Shown here piece after piece: positions 1 to 4,532 of a stretch of 14,355 nt of DNA (position 1 is its first letter; every line of letters starts with the position of its first letter). A program made the position numbers and the translations under genes. Below the pieces are notes generated by a model, which was not told the origin of the DNA, ran no database searches, and saw nothing but the letters and a program-made list of their open reading frames with translations. This DNA comes from an uncultured Eubacteriales bacterium (GTDB lineage: Bacteria > Bacillota > Clostridia > Lachnospirales > CAG-274). The stretch covers positions 1 through 14,355 of the forward strand of contig CABVEG010000013.1 in the NCBI GenBank assembly GCA_902497185.1, in the 5' to 3' direction.

Positions 1-2
1 AA

Positions 3-242
3 CAGGATTACCTTGCAAATAAGCCTATTCCTGAATCAGCTTTGATTTATAAGCCAAAGACAAATAAATCAAGCAGTTCATCAAAGAGCAATTCCTCAAA
101 GAGCAGCTCCTCAACGCCAAACCAGCTTTTTGGGGATAAGAATAACAAAGGTGTATTTGATGAAATATTCAGTCCCTTGACTGATTTATATAAGGGTATA
201 TTTGGAGAGGAAGCTTATAATAAGTCAAGAGGCTGGGACTGA
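3..242 (+). CDS. C-terminal end of an unrecognised protein, cut by the window edge
   Basis: An open frame runs in from the left edge (first full codon at 3) to a TGA at 240-242, so the start is outside the window. A TTG at 42 could serve formally, but the frame is open before it and it has no convincing ribosome site. The visible 79 residues hold a Ser/Lys low-complexity stretch (roughly codons 20-36 of the visible part, almost only Ser, Lys and Asn), then a more ordinary segment with several aromatic residues ending in Gly-Trp-Asp. This looks like a flexible linker and a short C-terminal tail. I do not recognise the family. If the element reading of this window is right, it is element cargo. 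Confidence 0.55.
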   Translation, partial: QDYLANKPIPESALIYKPKTNKSSSSSKSNSSKSSSSTPNQLFGDKNNKGVFDEIFSPLTDLYKGIFGEEAYNKSRGWD

Positions 243-305
243 TATTTAATTAGTATTAGAATAGTATAATTACTTGGGTTTTATTCATTATGCTGACAGC
301 ATAGT

Positions 306-348
306 ACAAAAAAGGCATCTTTTGTTATTATAATGACAAAGGATGCCT
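306..348 (-). terminator. Intrinsic terminator of the XRE regulator gene
   Basis: Arms at 313-325 and 336-348 pair over 13 bp (AGGCATC with GATGCCT, one T-G wobble, then TTTGT with ACAAA) around a 10-nt loop. Read on the minus strand, the stem is followed by a run of T (plus-strand A run at 308-313). It lies about 20 bp past the regulator's stop codon. Confidence 0.8.
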
Positions 349-367
349 GTATTTGTTTAAATATTGT

Positions 368-709
368 TTAAATATTTTTAAATGCCTTTATATTTTTGAT
401 AAGCTTTAAAAGCTCGGTCTGTTCTTCTTCCGACAAAGATGAAAGCTGTGCATTTATTTTGTTAAGTGTGACATTATTATTACTTGTTTTAATTTTTTCA
501 TCAAAAAGAAAAAGGTCATATATTGAAATATCAAGGGCATTTGCCAACTTATCCAAAACTTCTACCGTAGGAGATTTTTCAGCTCTTTCAATCTGACCTA
601 AATATGTGGTGCTTATAGAGGATTTAAAGGCAAGCTCCTCTTGACTTATACCATTTTCCTTACGAAAGGCTCTTATACGGTGACCTAAATTTTCAGCTAC
701 TTTAGACAA
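368..709 (-). CDS. XRE/Cro-type transcriptional repressor
   Basis: The protein is about 113 residues. An N-terminal HTH_3 domain (about residues 5-60) contains a typical XRE helix-turn-helix with SQEELAFKSSIS and TTYLGQIERAEKSPT. A short Lys/Glu-rich helical tail follows and probably dimerises. I chose the TTG at 709 because GGGAG (plus-strand 718-722) lies 8 nt before it. The ATG at 724 has no ribosome site and would be almost leaderless from the promoter seen at 735-763. The gene is divergent from the operon that starts at 860, and three copies of an AACTATAGTT-like sequence lie between them. It therefore probably represses both its own promoter and that operon. What releases the repression is not visible. 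Confidence 0.88.
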   Translation of the reverse strand: MSKVAENLGHRIRAFRKENGISQEELAFKSSISTTYLGQIERAEKSPTVEVLDKLANALDISIYDLFLFDEKIKTSNNNVTLNKINAQLSSLSEEEQTELLKLIKNIKAFKNI

Positions 710-734
710 TTGTATCACTCCCATTCTAAAGTTA

Positions 735-763
735 ATGATAATAAATATAGTTAGTTTTTACAA
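735..763 (-). promoter_or_regulatory. Promoter of the XRE regulator gene
   Basis: On the minus strand there is a TTGTAA -35 box (758-763) and a TATCAT -10 box (735-740) with a 17-bp spacer. The AAATATAGTT operator copy at 743-752 lies inside the spacer, which fits autorepression. Confidence 0.5.
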
Positions 764-802
764 ATAACTATAATTAATTCAAAATAATATCAACTATAGT
801 TG
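743..802. promoter_or_regulatory. Three operator-like repeats between divergent promoters
   Basis: Three related 10-mers are present: AAATATAGTT (743-752), AACTATAATT (766-775) and AACTATAGTT (792-801). The last is part of the perfect 12-bp palindrome CAACTATAGTTG (791-802), which touches the -35 box of the rightward promoter. The first lies within the leftward promoter and the second just upstream of its -35 box. Repeat spacing is 23 and 26 bp. The arrangement is what a dimeric XRE repressor controlling both directions would use; the binding itself is inferred. Confidence 0.65.
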
Positions 803-831
803 TTGACAATTTGTGTAAAATGTTATATAAT
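803..831 (+). promoter_or_regulatory. Consensus sigma-A promoter of the AAA+ operon
   Basis: The -35 box TTGACA (803-808) and -10 box TATAAT (826-831) are both perfect, with a 17-bp spacer. The promoter precedes the ribosome site AAAGGAGG (846-853) of the first gene. A full-consensus promoter next to a palindromic operator suggests strong expression that is normally held off by the repressor. Confidence 0.88.
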
Positions 832-859
832 CAATAAAAAAGTTAAAGGAGGCTTTATT

Positions 860-1015
860 ATGGCGGAATATAAAAGCGTAAGTTGTCCTAGTTGTGGTGC
901 AACTCTTACTGCAAGAGTAAGAGTTGATGTAAGCAGTACTAAGCACACTAAGTGTCCAAAGTGTGGTAAAAGTCTTACGGTAGAAACCGGTAATGGCAGG
1001 GTAAGAATTAGATAG
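860..1015 (+). CDS. Small zinc-ribbon protein (51 aa), first gene of the operon
   Basis: The start is the ATG at 860, 6 nt after a strong AAAGGAGG site. A frame-open extension back to 800 has no start signal and would overlap the promoter. The protein has two CPxCG knuckles, CPSCG (about residues 9-13) and CPKCG (about 32-36), separated by 18 residues, which is the layout of a zinc ribbon. The tail is basic. Such miniature zinc ribbons usually bind nucleic acid or a protein partner, but no specific function can be assigned. It is followed after 22 bp by a second tiny Cys-containing protein, and the pair leads the operon of the AAA+ ATPase. Confidence 0.8.
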   Translation: MAEYKSVSCPSCGATLTARVRVDVSSTKHTKCPKCGKSLTVETGNGRVRIR

Positions 1016-1037
1016 GTAAAGGAGTATGGAGGTATTT

Positions 1038-1190
1038 ATGGGTACTATTAAAAAGCGCATTGAATATATGTGTGTATATTGTGGTCAACGACAAGTAAGA
1101 CCAAAGGAGGCGGGACGTCCTATGCCGGGAGTATGTCCAAGAAAATCTAATGGCGGACCACATTCATGGAGAAGAAATAGAGAGTATTAA
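1038..1190 (+). CDS. Small Cys-containing basic protein (50 aa), second gene of the operon
   Basis: An ATG at 1038 follows GGAGG (1028-1032) and opens a 50-residue frame ending at TAA 1188-1190. It contains CVYC (residues 12-15), one further Cys (33) and a His (42), a possible CCCH or CCC-plus-His zinc site. It is rich in Arg and Lys, with a PHSWRRNREY tail. The ATPase frame remains open upstream and overlaps this gene, so an annotation that extends the ATPase would hide it. Its own ribosome site, its position in the operon and its Cys/His pattern argue that it is real. The function is unknown. Confidence 0.72.
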   Translation: MGTIKKRIEYMCVYCGQRQVRPKEAGRPMPGVCPRKSNGGPHSWRRNREY

Positions 1191-1218
1191 ATATTTTTAC
1201 ATTAATGAGGTTTTAGTT

Positions 1219-2217
1219 ATGCCATTAAAGTATAATTTCAAAAACAATGAAAGCAAAGTAAATATAAATCAAGTTAATACAAACTCTGTTGATAAAAATA
1301 ATGGGATAAGCAGTTGTAAAGAAAACTATAAAAATGAACAGCAATTTAAAGCATCAGAGCCAAAATATCAAATGTCAGACTTAATAATATCTGATTCTAT
1401 ATATGATGAAATTGTTACTGTAATAAGAGCACAGGAATGTTGGGACACGGTATTTAACAGATGGAATTTGAAATCTGTTATGAAAGATAGACAGAATCTG
1501 ATGATTAATTTATATGGTGCTCCCGGTACAGGCAAAACTATGGCAGCACACGCCATAGCATACGAGCTGCGTAAAAAAATAATTTGTGTTAATTATGCTG
1601 ATATTGAATCTAAATATGTTGGCGAAACAAGTAAAAACCTTACAAGCTTATTTAACTATGCTGTGAATTCACAGTGTATTCTTTTTTTTGATGAGGCAGA
1701 TGCGCTTTTGAGCAAAAGAGTTACCAATATGAGTAATTCCACAGATGTAAGTGTTAATCAGACCCGCTCAGTATTGCTTACATTGTTAAATGATTATAAA
1801 GGTATGGTGATATTTGCAACAAACTTTATTTCAAACTATGATTCAGCTTTTATGCGTAGAATACAATACCATATTAAATTTGAATTACCTAATGAAGAAC
1901 TGAGAAAAATGCTGTGGAGAAAATATATTCCTTATGAAATGCCTAATGATGTTAACTTTAATCTTATAGCAAAAAAGTATGATAAGGTTTCCGGCAGCGA
2001 TATTTCCAATGCAGTACTAAAGGCTGCATTAAAAGCTGTAAAAAACAATGAATCTATGGTACCACAAAAGTATTTTGAAGAAGCAATTATTAGTGCTTTG
2101 AAAAGTAAAGAAGCAAATACCAGAACAAGTGTAATTATAGAAAAAAGACCAGTGTCAGAGGAATATGCTCTTTCGCAGATAAAAGAAAATAATCAAATAA
2201 ACGAGGTGGTAGAATGA
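1219..2217 (+). CDS. AAA+ ATPase of the classical (katanin/Vps4-like) type
   Basis: The protein has 332 residues from the ATG at 1219, chosen because GAGG (1207-1210) lies 8 nt upstream. A longer frame opens at 1150 but overlaps the preceding small gene and lacks a ribosome site. After about 50 variable, Asn-rich residues comes one AAA+ module. It has Walker A GAPGTGKT (100-107), an aromatic pore-loop motif KYVGE (132-136), Walker B ILFFDEADALL (154-164), sensor-1 FATN (199-202), the arginine-finger region FMRRI (211-215) and a C-terminal small domain with VSGSDISNAV (257-266). All catalytic residues are intact, so an active oligomeric unfoldase or remodelling ATPase is expected. There is no protease domain and no second AAA+ module. 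Its stop overlaps the next start by 4 bp (ATGA), so it is translationally coupled to a small membrane protein, a likely partner. The substrate is unknown. Confidence 0.88.
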   Translation: MPLKYNFKNNESKVNINQVNTNSVDKNNGISSCKENYKNEQQFKASEPKYQMSDLIISDSIYDEIVTVIRAQECWDTVFNRWNLKSVMKDRQNLMINLYGAPGTGKTMAAHAIAYELRKKIICVNYADIESKYVGETSKNLTSLFNYAVNSQCILFFDEADALLSKRVTNMSNSTDVSVNQTRSVLLTLLNDYKGMVIFATNFISNYDSAFMRRIQYHIKFELPNEELRKMLWRKYIPYEMPNDVNFNLIAKKYDKVSGSDISNAVLKAALKAVKNNESMVPQKYFEEAIISALKSKEANTRTSVIIEKRPVSEEYALSQIKENNQINEVVE

Positions 2218-2552
2218 TATTAACAAGTCTGATCGTTGGTGTTGTGTTGGCTGCAAGTGTTGCAGCTTTTTGGAAAGACATAGTAAACTGGTTAAATAGA
2301 GCTATAGCAAAAGTAAAGGCTATTGTAAAAGGTATTGTTTTTGGGGCAAAAGTTTTTGTCAAAAAATTATCTGAAGGTATTAAGGAAATATCAAGGCACT
2401 ATTCTAAAAATGGAACTCAATGGGAAGAAACTACCGTAACTAAAACTATTTCAGAATCAGAGGTTCCTAAGGATATTTTGGAAAAAGCGAATGCTTACGG
2501 TGGTGTGGAGGCTGAAATAACTGACGAGCTTGAACTTCAGCTTCAAGCATAA
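2214..2552 (+). CDS. Small single-pass membrane protein coupled to the AAA+ ATPase
   Basis: The protein has 112 residues. Its ATG overlaps the ATPase stop codon by 4 bp and is preceded by GAGGTGG. Residues 2-20 form one hydrophobic segment, ending at a Trp. A long Lys-rich amphipathic stretch follows (about 21-60), then KEISRHYSKNGTQWEETTVT (about 57-76), and then a Glu-rich C-terminus (about 80-112). This looks like a membrane anchor with a cytoplasmic tail. The family is not one I can name. Coupling to the ATPase suggests a tether or adaptor that recruits it to the membrane; that is inference from gene order. Confidence 0.8.
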   Translation: MILTSLIVGVVLAASVAAFWKDIVNWLNRAIAKVKAIVKGIVFGAKVFVKKLSEGIKEISRHYSKNGTQWEETTVTKTISESEVPKDILEKANAYGGVEAEITDELELQLQA

Positions 2553-2563
2553 GGAGGTAAATT

Positions 2564-2986
2564 ATGGAGGAAAAAAGCAGATTTGAAAGGTTTACACAAT
2601 CGTTTGTATCAGGTGATTTAAAAGAAGGTATTAATGTGATTTGCGAAACCTTAGATGATTTAATAAATAGAATTAGTGGTTGTATAACATTCGATGAATT
2701 CTTAGAAAATGTTTCTAAATTTGCTGATATGAAAATCATAGAAACAGAAAAAAAACACAATTTAAAATATGTAGCCGGCAAGTGTAACTTGGAAGCAGAT
2801 ATTAAAACCGGCTGTGTTATTACAAATTTGGAATTATATTATAAAAACGCTAATAATGCTTGGGTTAAAAACGGCTTTGCGGGGAAAACACAAATAAGCA
2901 AATTTACTGATGATTCAATAAAACAGGAAATAAATGACCTTATAAAAAATGGTATAAAGTCAATTTCGATTACACCGCCTAAATAA
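2564..2986 (+). CDS. Unrecognised soluble protein (140 aa) of the AAA+ operon
   Basis: The start is the ATG at 2564 after AAGGAGG (2551-2557), 11 bp past the previous stop. No signal peptide or membrane segment is visible. The first 60 residues are helical and acidic. The C-terminal half (about 68-139) alternates short hydrophobic strands with charged turns, including YVAGKCNLEADIKTGCVITN (about 68-87), and could be a small alpha/beta domain. I recognise no catalytic motif. It is the fifth gene of the operon, 22 bp before the membrane protein gene, so it probably works with the ATPase and its membrane partners. Confidence 0.72.
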   Translation: MEEKSRFERFTQSFVSGDLKEGINVICETLDDLINRISGCITFDEFLENVSKFADMKIIETEKKHNLKYVAGKCNLEADIKTGCVITNLELYYKNANNAWVKNGFAGKTQISKFTDDSIKQEINDLIKNGIKSISITPPK

Positions 2987-3008
2987 TTTTACTTAAGGAT
3001 GATTTTTT

Positions 3009-3773
3009 ATGTTATATATAATTATAGGTATTATATTAATTGTAGTTGCTGTAAATATTATTAAGCTAGCATTTGAATTTATCTGTGGTATATTATTATT
3101 ACCATTTGTTTTGCTGGGTTATGCTCTCAAATTTTTATGGAAACTGGTTTTAATAATATGGGACATAATATGGGCAATTATATGCTTCCCTTTTAAATTA
3201 ATGTATAAAAAATATTTAGAATTTGCAGATAAGTATGTAAAAAAGTTGTTAGATAATTATGAAATTAGTTTTCAAAATTGCGTTTCATCGGTGGAAATAT
3301 ATAATCATTGCTACAGTAAGGTTTTTGATGGTTTTTTTAGGAGAATTCTTTTTAATTCAGCTATGCATAAGCAAAAAAAACCTATTGAATATGTAAGCAA
3401 CAGGGTACTTTATAAAAACACAGTATCTCGTATTTATAATAAAGATAATTTGTATTATTACCACAATACTGAAGAACTGCAGAAAATTTCAAACGAATGT
3501 AAAAATATATTTAATAGAATGGGTATGGCAACTGTACCAGAATATTTAGATGAAATTGCAAACTGCTTAGAAGAAGAAAAAATAAAATATGTTGATACAG
3601 TTTTTTCCAGACATAATTTGCAGAGCTTATTTTATTCGATTATAATTTTTTCTAAAAAGGTTTCTGAAAAAATTCAATTGGAAGATGAAAACGGATCGTT
3701 TATTTTATATAAAGCAAAACAACCTGCCTCTGAGTGTACTAATTATATTAAGCGTGAAATTTCATTAGATTAA
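3009..3773 (+). CDS. Membrane protein (254 aa) closing the AAA+ operon
   Basis: The start is the ATG at 3009 after AAGGA (2995-2999). The first 65 residues are almost entirely hydrophobic and rich in Ile, Leu, Phe and Trp. They could make two or three transmembrane helices (about 2-20, 23-42 and 43-62). The remaining 190 residues are hydrophilic, Lys/Asn/Tyr-rich and probably cytoplasmic, with no motif I recognise. The operon terminator follows at 3936. A membrane-embedded protein with a large soluble tail beside an AAA+ ATPase and a single-pass protein suggests that the operon builds a membrane-associated complex. Confidence 0.75.
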   Translation: MLYIIIGIILIVVAVNIIKLAFEFICGILLLPFVLLGYALKFLWKLVLIIWDIIWAIICFPFKLMYKKYLEFADKYVKKLLDNYEISFQNCVSSVEIYNHCYSKVFDGFFRRILFNSAMHKQKKPIEYVSNRVLYKNTVSRIYNKDNLYYYHNTEELQKISNECKNIFNRMGMATVPEYLDEIANCLEEEKIKYVDTVFSRHNLQSLFYSIIIFSKKVSEKIQLEDENGSFILYKAKQPASECTNYIKREISLD

Positions 3774-3788
3774 ATAAAGAGGGCGATA

Positions 3789-3928
3789 ATGGTGCTGTTA
3801 TCAAGTATATATTGGTTGGTTTAATAGTTGAAATTGAAGAATTTAAAACAAAAAATAAACGTATGTAAGATAATGAATTGTTTGATAGATATAGAATATG
3901 TTCAGAAGATGATGAAATAAAGAATTAA
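3789..3928 (+). pseudogene. Possible decayed small gene after the AAA+ operon
   Basis: AGAGGGCGATA followed by ATG (3789) looks like a normal translation start, but that frame stops after 11 codons. A coding-like frame lies one register away. It reads through ILVGLIVEIEEFKTKNKRM to an in-frame TAA (3866-3868) and continues as an acidic hydrophilic tail (DNELFDRYRICSEDDEIKN) to a second TAA (3926-3928). One frameshift and one nonsense change would explain this as a former membrane-anchored protein of about 45 residues. It could also be non-coding by chance. Confidence 0.3.
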
Positions 3929-3935
3929 TTTAAAC

Positions 3936-3966
3936 AGCAAAGGGCGAAAGTTCTTTGCTATTTTTA
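3936..3966 (+). terminator. Terminator of the AAA+ operon
   Basis: AGCAAAG (3936-3942) pairs perfectly with CTTTGCT (3953-3959) around a 10-nt GGGCGAAAGTT-like loop and is followed by ATTTTTATA. It is the first clear stop signal after the membrane protein gene. Confidence 0.75.
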
Positions 3967-3987
3967 TATACATTTTAAGAATCAATA

Positions 3988-4038
3988 AGGCTGTTGTATA
4001 ATAGTTACCTATTTTGCAACAGCCTCATATTTATTTTT
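3988..4038 (+). terminator. Long hairpin with T-rich tail
   Basis: AGGCTGTTG (3988-3996) pairs with CAACAGCCT (4017-4025). The inner part continues with AATAG (4000-4004) and CTATT (4009-4013) around a TTAC tetraloop, so nearly 16 pairs form with one mismatch. A T-rich tract follows to about 4038. It could be a second terminator or a stand-alone palindromic repeat. No gene lies directly before it apart from the decayed frame. Confidence 0.5.
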
Positions 4039-4060
4039 ATAAATACCCTTAAGATATTCC

Positions 4061-4141
4061 CTGTTCTATGTTCCGATATTTTTTTGGAAAAAATAAAGAA
4101 AATAACAATGAATTCTACTTGAAACACGGAACTTATAACAG
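4061..4141. repeat. Imperfect 15-bp inverted repeat in a non-coding stretch
   Basis: CTGTTCTATGTTCCG (4061-4075) and CGGAACTTATAACAG (4127-4141) are reverse complements at 13 of 15 positions, with 51 bp between them. They lie in the stretch from 3929 to 4314 that I see as non-coding. The arms could be paired binding sites for the nearby recombinase, its partner or a regulator. The role is not established. Confidence 0.45.
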
Positions 4142-4198
4142 CATTTAGTTATCAGCTTTATTCAAAACATAGCCCTTTATAAGGCTTTAATTATAATT

Positions 4199-4265
4199 GA
4201 TACAATAAATAAGTTAAAAACTTAAAAGAGGCAATAAAAGTGAAGCTATAGGCTTGGCTTTATTG
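4199..4265. promoter_or_regulatory. Palindromes and hairpin upstream of the 53-aa gene
   Basis: This leader region holds a short palindrome, TAAGTT-AAA-AACTTA (4210-4224). It also holds a hairpin formed by CAATAAA (4232-4238) with TTTATTG (4259-4265) and an inner AAGC/GCTT stem. GATACAAT (4199-4206) resembles a sigma-E-type -10 box (CATACAAT), but I see no matching -35 box. It probably carries the control signals for the 53-aa protein and recombinase; I cannot point to a definite promoter. Confidence 0.3.
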
Positions 4266-4314
4266 GATTTTTCTACAATCTAAAGCATATATTATATCTG
4301 TAGGAGGCGATACA

Positions 4315-4476
4315 ATGGCTGATTTAAGAGATAATATTGCTAAAATTCAGGCTGACTATATTATTAACAGTATAAACAAACTTGAATGTAGTCGGGAAGA
4401 TAAGCTGAGGCTGATTGATTCTATTATTGCATACATAAGAAGTGAAGGTATTGAACATCTTGATAAGGCAATTTAA
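4315..4476 (+). CDS. 53-aa helical protein just upstream of the recombinase
   Basis: The ATG at 4315 follows TAGGAGGCG with good spacing, and the frame ends at TAA 4474-4476. The protein looks like a helical hairpin: one helix at about residues 3-24, a turn at CSRED, and a second helix at about 30-45. Its size and two-helix shape recall Spo0E-like phosphatases, but the family's Ser-Gln-x-x-Asp signature is not present. Another reading is a recombination directionality factor, since skin- and SPbeta-type elements use small basic or helical partner proteins to drive excision. An intrinsic terminator (4481-4513) separates it from the recombinase 57 bp downstream. Confidence 0.65.
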   Translation: MADLRDNIAKIQADYIINSINKLECSREDKLRLIDSIIAYIRSEGIEHLDKAI

Positions 4477-4480
4477 CTAA

Positions 4481-4513
4481 GGAGAAGGGCGAAGGTCCTT
4501 CTCCAACTTTTTT
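4481..4513 (+). terminator. Terminator or attenuator between the 53-aa gene and the recombinase
   Basis: GGAGAAGG (4481-4488) pairs perfectly with CCTTCTCC (4497-4504) and is followed by a T run (4508-4513). The recombinase ribosome site GGGAGGT (4517-4523) starts only 4 nt later, so the recombinase must be expressed by read-through or from a promoter I cannot see. The stem's CCTTCTCC could also mask ribosome sites. Confidence 0.8.
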
Positions 4514-4532
4514 GAAGGGAGGTGATTACACT

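Noticed and set aside
794..1060. Minus-strand open frame of 88 codons
   Set aside because: It is the shadow of the zinc-ribbon gene and promoter region, with no ribosome site and no plausible protein character.
1150..1218. Extended ATPase N-terminus from the ATG at 1150
   Set aside because: It overlaps the 50-aa gene in another frame, lacks a ribosome site and adds sequence unlike an AAA+ protein; the ATG at 1219 has GAGG at good spacing.
4315..4476. Spo0E-like phosphatase assignment for the 53-aa protein
   Set aside because: Size and helices fit, but the family signature with Ser-Gln-x-x-Asp is missing; recorded only as a possibility.
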